From Symbiodinium natans (taxonomy: Eukaryota; Sar; Dinophyceae; Suessiales; Symbiodiniaceae): a stretch of 64,000 bases of DNA. Positions 41,265-51,440 of the stretch are shown piece after piece (position 1 is the stretch's first letter; every line of letters starts with the position of its first letter). Under the pieces are notes generated by a model that saw only the letters and a program-made list of their open reading frames with translations, was not told the DNA's origin and made no database searches. The translations under genes and the position numbers were made by a program. The DNA lies in assembly GCA_905221605.1 (NCBI GenBank), contig CAJNDS010000212.1, positions 64,501-128,500 of the forward strand, given 5' to 3'.

Positions 41265-42533
41265 TCAATTGCACTGCCTAATCGTGTGAGTGCTCTTGAA
41301 GCACTTGGCGCAAACATGCAGGCGCTTACAATGCGGATTCTTGCAGCCTTCCAAGTTGTGGTTGAAACAAAGCTCCTTGCCATCGTCAGTCCTGGCATGT
41401 CCGCCCAAGTCACTGATCACCTTGGGTACGGCCGGCCCATGGACCCGACCTTTGCCTTTGCCAGCAGGGGCCCCTCTGCCGCGGCCTTTGGCCCATTTGG
41501 AACCAGGCCGTGCACGCCCGAACTGCCCCGAGGACGCAGAAGCAGCAGGGCGCTTCAGCCCCCGCTGATCAGGACGCTGAGCCGCCAAAGGCATCAAAAG
41601 CATGCTGACCTGGTAGCTTTCAAGAGCTTCCAAAAGCTTGGTGTCCAAGGCATACACGCCGGATGGATCGCGCCGGGGCTTGACATCAGCAGCGATGAGA
41701 CGCTCAAACACCATACGGTCCGCTCTGGCCAACTGACTGACCGAACACCTTTGGTAATCAGGGGGCGGGTCACGGGCCAAATGCTGGAAAAGGAGCGTGA
41801 CATACTTCTGATAAGACGTGAAGGATACAATCTGCGCAAAGGCAAAAGCAACGCCTCGCCGCAAAAGGGCTTCCTGCAGCTGTAGGGCCGAGCACGGCGG
41901 ACTCTCGGGCACATCAGCCTGGCTGGAGACAGACAGCGTTTTGGCATCATCAAGCTCGAGGACCTTCTTGTCGGGTCGTGCATTCGTGACCTCGAAGGCC
42001 CGACTAACACAAACATCAGGGCTGAGAAAACGAAGCTGATTCTCTCTCTCGATGGCAGCTGCTTTATCAAGTAGGCTGAAAGAGGGCTCGAGGGGACCTT
42101 CCAAAGCCAGACCCGGCAACGAAGCCTTTAAATGCGCCATCCGCCGGGAGCGTTCAGCTTCCGGAACCTTCTTTTGGGCGGAACTGTCGGGGTGGGTTAA
42201 CTGCTCCTTGAGCTCAGCTGTGGCCAATGCCCCTCCCTCCCAGATGAGGCGGCGGAGCGAGGCCTGATCACCTAGGGTCGCAGCGGGCAAATGCAAGCGC
42301 ATCCAAACCTCAACATCGGCGTCAGCAAGGGGCTGGCCCGGAGTCCCAATGATATGTGCAATGTTACCCATGGTCGCAACCCCATGAGCCTGCAAAGCTT
42401 GCAAGCTGGCCCCACTCATCCCGATTTCGGAGGCCCTCTTTTCAAAATGAGCTTCACTGTCCAGAAGACTCGACATGGCTGAACAAACGCGCAGCCCTCC
42501 CAAATGGCGGCCTAAGCTGGAGCTCGACAGCAA
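41265..42533 (-). CDS. Element 1 Gag-like protein
   Basis: Likely start MSSLLDSEAHFEKRASEIG (the internal Met matches element 2's MNSTLDSAAAFHARA). An N-terminal 'HGVATMGNIAHI' helix pair resembles element 2's DGGVTTMGTLAFI. An Arg/Gly/Lys-rich linker (GRGRGAPAGKGKGR) precedes a Cys/His-rich end with CFNHN, GCKN, CKRLH and VCAKCFKSTHTIRQC, so about two zinc-knuckle-like units. It stops at 41265. The conserved array suggests nucleic-acid binding by the retroelement particle. Confidence 0.8.
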   Translation of the reverse strand: MLSSSSLGRHLGGLRVCSAMSSLLDSEAHFEKRASEIGMSGASLQALQAHGVATMGNIAHIIGTPGQPLADADVEVWMRLHLPAATLGDQASLRRLIWEGGALATAELKEQLTHPDSSAQKKVPEAERSRRMAHLKASLPGLALEGPLEPSFSLLDKAAAIERENQLRFLSPDVCVSRAFEVTNARPDKKVLELDDAKTLSVSSQADVPESPPCSALQLQEALLRRGVAFAFAQIVSFTSYQKYVTLLFQHLARDPPPDYQRCSVSQLARADRMVFERLIAADVKPRRDPSGVYALDTKLLEALESYQVSMLLMPLAAQRPDQRGLKRPAASASSGQFGRARPGSKWAKGRGRGAPAGKGKGRVHGPAVPKVISDLGGHARTDDGKELCFNHNLEGCKNPHCKRLHVCAKCFKSTHTIRQCN

Positions 42534-42539
42534 AGGACT

Positions 42540-43159
42540 GAAGCATGTACTGACAGAGTGAGGCCAAACATCAAGGCATCAGATCACCACGGCTCATCAG
42601 CATCTAGTTTGAGGTGAAATGTTCCACTTAACCACAAAAGCATCTCATGCAGATTGCTTAGTGTTCCACATATGAAGTCTTCAGAACGCCCAACTTTTTC
42701 AGCGGCGAAGAGATGTGGGGGCTGCCGGAAGCTTTCAAAAACATCTGCTCGAAAAAGTCTGACAGCTCAGCGCATCCGCCGGCAGGTGCAACCACCAAAC
42801 ACAACTCAGGGAGTGCAAGGCCAGCCATGTGGCCTCAGCACATCAGATGGCCAGGTTGTAGAGGCGCATCCGCCAGCCATGTTGCCGAGGCATAGCGCAA
42901 GCGCATCCGCTGCGCCACTCCAAAGAAAAATCTGGCCGATCGGCGCATCCGCCGGCTGGTGCAACCACCAAACACAACTGATAGGCGGCAGTGCCACTGT
43001 GTGACGAAACCGCATCCGACAGCCACGTTGTCGAGCGCATCCGCCGGCCATGTTGCCGAGGCATAGGCAGCAAGCGCATCCGCCAGCTGGCCAGACAGAT
43101 TTTGCAAAAGTCTGTACCACCAAGTCATAAAGGGCTTTGCCCTAAGAAGAGAAACCATG
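42540..43159. other. YR-Gag intergenic region of element 1
   Basis: A ~600 bp noncoding gap. It carries seven copies of a GCGCATCCGCC motif and a duplicated GGTGCAACCACCAAACACAA block (42786 and 42957). Probably regulatory or leader sequence for the Gag-Pol transcript. Confidence 0.5.
42770..43090. repeat. Seven copies of GCGCATCCGCC in the element 1 leader
   Basis: Copies begin near 42770, 42864, 42901, 42943, 43010, 43035 and 43074; most are followed by (A/G)GC(C/A/T)(A/T)G. ATGTTGCCGAGGCATAG follows two of them (about 42879 and 43050). Irregular spacing (25-95 bp) rules out a simple tandem repeat. Confidence 0.8.
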
Positions 43160-45454
43160 TCAAGACGCATCAGCCCCAAGACGAACGCAAACTTCACAGC
43201 GCCTGCCTGGGCCAGAAGCGCATCCAGCCTCGTAAGCATCAGATTCCGCTCGACCGCATGCAAAGATTGCAGTGCCTCCACCTGTAAAGGATTTAGCCAG
43301 ATGCATGGTACGAGTCTTCTTATGCACACGCGTGAGCTCGTCAGGCCAGTCCGGGCGTGCGAACTTCTTGCAGGATGCAGGTGCAGCGCTGTCGGAACTG
43401 GATGAACTGCTAGAGGAGGACTCCACATCGGAGCTTGAAGCAGGACTGGCATCATGCTCAGCAGATTCTGGCCCTTTGCCCACCGTGGGAATCGGCACTG
43501 CCTCGCCAACGGGCTCGTCCTTGACCGCAATCACATCAACATGAGACTGAGCAACACTCTGTGGATACCTCAAGGACCTCGGCGCATCGGGCACGAAACG
43601 GGCATGATGCACCTCCATGATGACGCTCTGAAGAGCTCGCGTGGCATCATAAACCAGGTCTCTCGAGTACAATGGTGCACTTCCCTTGACAGCATCACAG
43701 TGGCGTCCAAGGATATGCTGCTGCTGAGGAGGCAAGCCGAATTTGGAAGTCCAGTCAAGCAAAGTTGCCTTGAGGCTATGTGAAGACAGCCGGCGATTCG
43801 CATCGGGCTGCCCAAGGAAGGAATGCAGCAGCGCAGTCACCTCATGAGCGCGAAGCTCACGCACACCTGGAGCTCCTCCCGCACCGTCGCGAGGAGGACG
43901 GAACAAAGGGCCGTTGATGTCGCCATCGAGCGACAAGCCCACTGCTTCCAGAGCAGCCTTGACATCGAGATACCAGTTGGATCCATCGACCCCAACCAAC
44001 GGAGCAATCACGGGCAGGAGTTTGGACTTAAGCCTAGGGTTCCTAGCCCCTTTATGAGTTTTGAGCATTATCTCAAGGAACCCAAATTTATCTGCGGTGT
44101 CGGCCGACACCCTTTGTACTCTTACAAGGTCGCTGGCCCGCGCCCTGGCATACGCACAGATGATCAAGAACGCCACGGAAGCGCGGTCCCAAGGCTCCAG
44201 CGCACTGTTTTTCAACATACCGTGCAATGCCAGAAGCTCTGAAAGCAACAAAGAAGATGCCTGGCAAGACTCGCGTGACAAGGTCTCCATTTGTTCGGCG
44301 AATCCAATGCATCGACGACTCAACACGTGCTCGGAGAAACACACTCCCAGAACATGCAAGGCAAAACGGATTCCTGATATGGAAGCCTGTCCTTTGGAGG
44401 CCGCTGCAGCATGTTCCTTCAAGTATGACAAATAATCCCAGAGCCCATCCTCGGTGATGCTCACAAGAAGCCCTTTGTACTCAACCATCCAGCGCATGAG
44501 ATGAACCAACGAATTTGCACGCTTCTCGACAGTGAATGGCGACTTCACGCCGAGGCAGGCCTTGACATAGATGCACTGGTCATCATGACCGGCAGGCCAC
44601 GCATGTGGTCTGGCGTTAAGCTCCAAAGAGTTCAGGAACCCCACAAGCTTAAGGCAACTTTTCTCCAAAACCGCCTCTATCCTGGCCTCATATGCAATGC
44701 CATGATGGCACCTGAAGGCACGCAAAGCTTTGCATGGCACCACCGAAGGTCCGGGCCTTGCGGGTGAACTTCCCATGGGCTCCAAAGGCACAATCTGCCG
44801 GCTAGAAGGTGCCGGAGGAACAGTGGATGGCACCCCCGACAGCGCAGGGAAGTTTTCGAAAAGACCTTTATAAATGCCAGTCTCCCAAGGAAGCCTAAGG
44901 TGGGAAGCGGGATCAACGACTCTGAGCCCAACCTGCTCAACAACCGAGCTGATGTCTGGACGACCTTTCAATGGGCTTGGCTTCGGGGTCGGCACCACAA
45001 AGTTGGGACTTCCGGAGAATTCGAACTCAGGAACCACCGCGTGCTCATCTTCTTCGGACGGTGAAAAACCAGTGCCAGCACCAAGAACAGAATGCTCTCT
45101 CGACACAGGAGAACCATCCCTAAGACTTCCGAAGTCCTCAAAATCACTAATGCCTTCCCCACAGCTTTCAACCCCGTTAAACAAGTCCGACAAGTCCAAT
45201 GCTGGACCTGAGGCATCCACGAGGCCTTGCTCTGCTTGCTCTGGCTGCGAGCCGGGCTCATCCAACAGCCCCGGGGTACCTGGAGCTGTCAAACTCGGAG
45301 ACTCAAGTGATCCTAAAGACCCCAAATTATCCGCAAGACCAGTTCTGGAATGATGGAGGGCATAACGTCTCACCACATGCAGGAGCGGTGTGGCGCAAGT
45401 GCAAGGACCAGTGCAGCGCAGACAATGGCTAGGGGAAGCACTGTCTTCAGACAT
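43160..45454 (-). CDS. Element 1 tyrosine recombinase
   Basis: 764 codons, intact. The N-terminus has a Cys cluster (CLRCTGPCTC, residues 11-20) and a long acidic linker. Core-binding region ~295-400 (TVEKRANSLVHLMRWMVEY). Catalytic residues: Arg439 (ARARASDLVRV), HSLK 559-562, GRH with His585, and Tyr596 (APLYSRDL) or Tyr602. As in element 2, HxLK replaces HxLR. The C-terminus (~705-760) has a Ser run and FACGRAESDAY...RCEVCVRL, a likely zinc module. It begins at the stop of the upstream small ORF (overlap at 45454), suggesting reinitiation or coupled translation. Confidence 0.85.
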   Translation of the reverse strand: MSEDSASPSHCLRCTGPCTCATPLLHVVRRYALHHSRTGLADNLGSLGSLESPSLTAPGTPGLLDEPGSQPEQAEQGLVDASGPALDLSDLFNGVESCGEGISDFEDFGSLRDGSPVSREHSVLGAGTGFSPSEEDEHAVVPEFEFSGSPNFVVPTPKPSPLKGRPDISSVVEQVGLRVVDPASHLRLPWETGIYKGLFENFPALSGVPSTVPPAPSSRQIVPLEPMGSSPARPGPSVVPCKALRAFRCHHGIAYEARIEAVLEKSCLKLVGFLNSLELNARPHAWPAGHDDQCIYVKACLGVKSPFTVEKRANSLVHLMRWMVEYKGLLVSITEDGLWDYLSYLKEHAAAASKGQASISGIRFALHVLGVCFSEHVLSRRCIGFAEQMETLSRESCQASSLLLSELLALHGMLKNSALEPWDRASVAFLIICAYARARASDLVRVQRVSADTADKFGFLEIMLKTHKGARNPRLKSKLLPVIAPLVGVDGSNWYLDVKAALEAVGLSLDGDINGPLFRPPRDGAGGAPGVRELRAHEVTALLHSFLGQPDANRRLSSHSLKATLLDWTSKFGLPPQQQHILGRHCDAVKGSAPLYSRDLVYDATRALQSVIMEVHHARFVPDAPRSLRYPQSVAQSHVDVIAVKDEPVGEAVPIPTVGKGPESAEHDASPASSSDVESSSSSSSSSDSAAPASCKKFARPDWPDELTRVHKKTRTMHLAKSFTGGGTAIFACGRAESDAYEAGCASGPGRRCEVCVRLGADAS

Positions 45455-45780
45455 CAGAAGCCAGCAGGGCGCAACCGCAACAAACGACGCAACAAGTTGG
45501 CCAAACGTCCTATGGAGATGTGCAAGAAATGATTGATGACAGCTAACCTTGTGGAAGCCTGTTCGAGGTCAGCTTCGAGATCTCCAAGACGAGTTTCAAG
45601 AGATGCTATGCTTGACTCCAAGGCAACAACACGATGCGTAAGCTGGCGCTGGGTACGCCCGAGCAGCACAAGGTCACGACTGTGACTGTCCAAACGAGCC
45701 TCAAGGACCTGCAGTCGATCAGATGTGAGGCCAGCGTCCATGGACTGCGCACGGGCGGAGGAGCTAGAATCTTTGAACAC
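45454..45780 (-). CDS. Element 1 ORF1, small coiled-coil protein
   Basis: About 95-108 residues; a likely Met start is MDAGLTSDRLQVLEARLD. It is almost entirely heptad-patterned (LVLLGRTQRQLTHRVVAL, LGDLEADLEQASTRL) with a basic hydrophobic end (LANLLRRLLRLRP). It directly follows A1 and overlaps the YR start. A clear relative lies at 51441-51740 (MEADLELCNTRLAEV), so it is a conserved component of these elements. Function unknown; an oligomerising accessory or Gag-like factor is inference. Confidence 0.6.
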   Translation of the reverse strand: MFKDSSSSARAQSMDAGLTSDRLQVLEARLDSHSRDLVLLGRTQRQLTHRVVALESSIASLETRLGDLEADLEQASTRLAVINHFLHISIGRLANLLRRLLRLRPAGF

Positions 45781-46064
45781 GAGAAATTGTTAACACATTG
45801 CAGAAGCTTGAGTCTAGTGTTCAAAGCTTGATGCAAAACATTTGGCAGCTCCAAGAACTTACAGATGCTCAACGTTCACAAGGCACTTGAACCGGTGAAC
45901 ATGCGCAAGCAATGGTGTCAGAGACTGGAAAATGAGTGCAAAAGGCCAATGAAGGAAAGTTTTCCCTTTTCCAAAGCTCGGGCGAGCTAGCAAAGAAACA
46001 CAAAGGGGTTTTTCTCTAGGCTCAGACTTTAAAGCACTATCAACCCGTTGACCGTTAGCTTAAA
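45781..46064 (-). repeat. Element 1 terminal repeat A1
   Basis: 284 bp 5' terminal repeat, the same length as the unrelated A repeats of element 2. It matches A2 at 27912-28183 and abuts AT-rich PLV sequence at 46065. Confidence 0.9.
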
Positions 46065-46090
46065 AACAATATTTTTTGTGTTATTAATAT

Positions 46091-46390
46091 ATGACTGAAG
46101 TTGTTTTACAAAAGTCTAACAAAAAAGGCAAAAAAAAAAAGATGCGGTTATTGATGGTAAAAAAAAATGTATCGTTTGGTGCTATTGGATATAGCGATTT
46201 TACAAAACATAAGGACGAAGAAAGAAAAGAACGATACATAGCAAGGCATAAAGTTAATCAAGACTGGAAAGACTATAACACTGCTGGATTTTGGGCGAAA
46301 AATATTTTATGGAATAAACCGACAATAGAAGCATCAATAAAAGACACCGATAGAAAATTCAAGAATGTAAAAATTAAAAAGAACATTTAA
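46091..46390 (+). CDS. DUF5754-like viral protein
   Basis: 99 residues: a Lys-rich start, then VSFGAIGYSDFTKHKDEERKE, RYIARHKVNQDW, NTAGFWAKNILWNKPT and EASIKDTDRKF. This matches the small protein family shared by phycodnaviruses, other giant viruses and polinton-like viruses (FGA.GY.DFTKHKD...RY..RH...DW...TAGFW...LWN.PT...SI). Complete and apparently intact, one of few such genes in this block. Biochemical role unknown. Confidence 0.8.
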   Translation: MTEVVLQKSNKKGKKKKMRLLMVKKNVSFGAIGYSDFTKHKDEERKERYIARHKVNQDWKDYNTAGFWAKNILWNKPTIEASIKDTDRKFKNVKIKKNI

Positions 46391-46461
46391 AAAAATATAG
46401 AATTTTTTATTATAATTTTTCAAAAAATATATTCTAAAGGAAAAAATGCATAATAATATAT

Positions 46462-46737
46462 ATGGAAAATAACACTTTGGAAAAAATGTTAAATGAATTG
46501 TCTATGGACGATATTAAAGAACAACTGGCGTTATATCAAAAACTTTATTACCATAAGAAAAAATCAGAACAAAACTATTACGAAGTGAAAAAAGAAAGCG
46601 CGCGACAATATCATAAAAGAAAGGCTTTAGACAAAATAATAAATGATAAAAATATTGATATAATGGATAAATTAGAAATCACTGAAACTAAAACAGGTGT
46701 TAAGGTTATAAAAAAAAAATCAAAAACACACACTTGA
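46462..46737 (+). CDS. Charged coiled-coil viral ORF
   Basis: 91 residues starting MENNTLEKMLNELSMDD, with a Tyr/Lys-rich helix (QKLYYHKKKSEQNYYEVKK) and a basic tail. A frame continuing after the stop (VVMLKPSKKKTEEKTDTE...) to about 46828 suggests a short C-terminal extension lost by frameshift at a poly-A run. Similar short helical proteins with the DUF5754 gene are common in algal virus elements; not otherwise recognised. Confidence 0.45.
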   Translation: MENNTLEKMLNELSMDDIKEQLALYQKLYYHKKKSEQNYYEVKKESARQYHKRKALDKIINDKNIDIMDKLEITETKTGVKVIKKKSKTHT

Positions 46738-46845
46738 AAATGTTGTTATGTTAAAACCTTCAAAAAAGAAAACAGAAGAGAAAACAGACACAGAAACTAC
46801 AACCGAAAATGAAAATAAAAACGAATAAAGAAGGAGAAAGGAAGA

Positions 46846-46980
46846 GCTTCCAATCATTAACTGGAAGCGGTTCCCCGCTGTAACTGGAACCTGTTCCCGC
46901 TGTATTGGGGAAGCCTTAAAAACGAAGGAGGGGAGCTTCCAGTTATTAACTGGAAGGGGTTCCCCGCTGTAACTGGAACC
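46846..46980 (+). terminator. Two tandem pairs of hairpins (CTTCCA..TGGAAG, GGTTCC..GGAACC)
   Basis: Inverted repeats at 46846-46866 and 46936-46956 (stem CTTCCAnTnATTAACTGGAAG) are each followed by a second hairpin at 46869-46891 and 46958-46980 (stem GGTTCC...GGAACC, loop CCGCTGTAACT). They lie at the 3' end of the charged ORF and before the next gene, so 3'-end formation or transcript-boundary signals are likely; use as attachment sites is possible. Confidence 0.55.
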
Positions 46981-47108
46981 TGTTCCCCGTTATAATTGGT
47001 AGGTGAAATTTTGGAAATAGAAATCTTAAAAAAATTTAAGAATTTTCTTTTATAAAAATTTTTCTTAAAAATTGTTCTAAAGAAAAAACTTTTATATGTT
47101 ATATATAT

Positions 47109-47345
47109 ATGGCATCTCTATGCCCACGATGTGCTGACCAGAAGGTCACAGGAAAACTATTATGTAAACAAGTTTTACAAGAAGACGCGTTTAATTTAAT
47201 AAATTCATTCAATCGGTGCAAAGGGTGCGACGGAAGAGAGAATACTGTGAAATTCAAAACAACAATCAAGAAGCTACCGGTCAATAGTTTTCCTCAGACG
47301 GTTAAACATTGCAAGGAAATGCTACGAGACAAACATCTAAAATAA
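47109..47345 (+). CDS. Small zinc-finger-like viral protein
   Basis: 78 residues: MASLCPRCADQK, then a single Cys (LLCKQVL), then NRCKGCDGREN, giving a CxxC...CxxC four-cysteine arrangement near the N-terminus. A basic C-terminal half follows (TTIKKLPVNSF, MLRDKHLK). Preceded by a TATATATAT stretch ending at the start codon. A transcription- or nucleic-acid-binding role is inference. Confidence 0.5.
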   Translation: MASLCPRCADQKVTGKLLCKQVLQEDAFNLINSFNRCKGCDGRENTVKFKTTIKKLPVNSFPQTVKHCKEMLRDKHLK

Positions 47346-47769
47346 TACATAAATTCTTACACATTGTGTTTTTTGAAAGATTTCATATATGTTTCTTTCG
47401 CGCTTCTAAATAACAAAACCTTAAAGTTTTAAGAAAAACAACCCTTTATACCGACTTAAAATACAGAATAAATACAAATATGAAATAAAAAAGCCACCAA
47501 TAATAGAATTAGAAGAACTGGCTTCTAGGTTTTTCACTGATTATTTTCAACAGTATTTAAATTAAAGGACCGGATAACCCCACATGCAAAGTTTTCCATT
47601 CACAAAGAGTAGAGAAGTGAGAGTGAGAGAACGATCGAGTGAGTGTGTGGCCGTGAGTGAGTGCGTGAGTGTGAGTGCGTGGGTGTGAGTGTGCGCGGGA
47701 GTGTGCGTGCAAAACCGCGCGAAAGTAAACAGTGACGCGTCAAGAATAATTGCACAAGTAACATGTGTG

Positions 47770-50178
<2,409 letters not shown>

Positions 50179-50362
50179 GTTCACAGCTAGTTCAAGCCAC
50201 ACTACCAAAGCCACTACCGAGCCCTAAAAAGTCCCGGCCAGAAAGCACTACCCTAAGCACACGCTCTCTCCTTTTTGACTTTGCCGGAAATGCAGCTCAG
50301 AGTACGAAGCACAAAGCAAGCAATCGAATTGCGGCAAAGCTGAGTAGACAAAGCTTACCACC
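50179..50362. repeat. Direct repeat, left copy (B2-like) of a fourth unit
   Basis: Starts GTTCACAGCTAGTTCAAGCC and ends CTTACCACC; repeated at 51013-51197 with one T-run difference. The 650 bp between them would be the A2-equivalent if this is the 3' end of another split-direct-repeat element on the minus strand. No A1 copy was found in the window. Confidence 0.7.
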
Positions 50363-50427
50363 GAACGGACATATGCCCCGGCATCAAATCACAGCGAGTG
50401 AGACACATGGGTGAATCGTCATGTACA

Positions 50428-50702
50428 AGATGCCTGACCGGACGTACCGGACTACTAGGCAGAGCGAAGCACTCAAGGTGCGGCATATGAAGACAGGGAC
50501 ATTCCACAAGGCGCCTCACCGGACATACCGGACTACTAGGTGAACATGGCTTGGAGCTGAGAAATTTTGGCCTAACTGGACGAACCAGACTACTGGGCCG
50601 ATAAGAAGCATGGTGCCTCACCGGACATACCGGACTACTAGGCAAAGAAGTTGCACAGCCAGCGGAGAAAGGCCTAACCGGACGAACCGGACTACTGGGC
50701 CA
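50428..50702. repeat. Five spaced copies of a CCGGAC(N)TACCGGACTACTAGGC-type motif
   Basis: Copies near 50430, 50511, 50569, 50613 and 50671 (spacing 81, 58, 44 and 58 bp), each with an internal CCGGAC...CCGGAC pair. Spacers differ. On the minus strand each copy reads SSPV(R/C)PVR in one open frame. Confidence 0.75.
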
Positions 50703-51012
50703 GACGATCCAACCGCTAGACGGTAGCAAAAGAGCTAGCACAGCCGTTTAGGGGACGGGGCCCCCCTGGGCAGACCCGGCAGACAGCTTGCGAGTATGGT
50801 ACACGTCTCAAAGTAGAAGCAAGCACTGCTGTGAAACAAGTGCAGATGAAGGAATGACTCCTCATAATGGGAGTGGTGGGTGGGACAATAAAAGCGAAGC
50901 TACTAAGCGACGCAATGGAAACTGCAAGAATTCGGTGCGTGGCTTGAACCAAAAGCAACAAAGTACGGTGATCTTTCACAACAGTAAACAGACATGAGTA
51001 AACACATGAACC

Positions 51013-51197
51013 GTTCACAGCTAGTTCAAGCCACACTACCAAAGCCACTACCGAGCCCTAAAAAGTCCCGGCCAGAAAGCACTACCCTAAGCACACGCTC
51101 TCTCCTTTTTTGACTTTGCCGGAAATGCAGCTCAGAGTACGAAGCACAAAGCAAGCAATCGAATTGCGGCAAAGCTGAGTAGACAAAGCTTACCACC
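51013..51197. repeat. Direct repeat, right copy (B1-like) of the fourth unit
   Basis: Second copy of 50179-50362. Downstream on the plus side lies the ORF1-like coiled-coil gene (51441-51740, minus), as expected if a YR element lost its middle. Confidence 0.7.
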
Positions 51198-51440
51198 AAT
51201 TTAACACTGGCAAAGTCAAAGCTCGCCCCGAACAGCCCAATTTTTAAAAGTGAGCGAAGACGTGCCAGGCGTACCCCCCAGTTGACTGGGTGGATCAAGC
51301 GGAGTGTTGTAACATGGCTTCCGTGACTCAAAGTTCCAAGCGCAAAGCCAAAAACCAGAGCTGCTCCCCGAAGCCAGTCGCCTCGTAGAAGTCGTGTCAC
51401 GTGAGGACCCCCCAATAAGGAGGGGAAAGAAAAAGCACGG

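Larger units (their letters stand above)
27285..46064 (-). mobile_element. YR retrotransposon 1 with split direct repeats, hosting element 2
   Basis: Minus-strand element reading A1 (45781-46064), small coiled-coil ORF, tyrosine recombinase, Gag, dioxygenase-methyltransferase-RT-RNase H, B1 (28180-28444), A2 (27912-28183), spacer, B2 (27285-27549). This A1...B1-A2-B2 layout is the split-direct-repeat plan of Ngaro/PAT-type YR elements. The B1-A2 joint reads GCTTAAAGTC, the left edge ATTTTAAAGTC and the right edge GCTTAAAAAC, so TTAAA is shared by all three, as expected if a circle recombined with a short matching core and left no target duplication. Without element 2 it is about 9.8 kb. Confidence 0.85.
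46065..47565 (+). mobile_element. Polinton-like virus remnant, right part
   Basis: AT-rich continuation of the PLV block displaced by element 1. It carries a DUF5754-like gene, a charged coiled-coil ORF, paired hairpins and a zinc-finger-like ORF, all plus strand. Composition becomes host-like at about 47565. No terminal inverted repeat was recognised. Confidence 0.7.

Noticed and set aside
27285-46064. Interpreting elements 1 and 2 as LTR (gypsy/copia) retrotransposons
   Set aside because: There is no DDE integrase or aspartic protease motif. Terminal repeats are split (A1...B1-A2-B2), and each element encodes a tyrosine recombinase.
50428-50702. CRISPR-like spaced repeats
   Set aside because: Spacing is irregular (44-81 bp), repeats vary, there are only five, there are no cas genes, and the DNA is eukaryotic.
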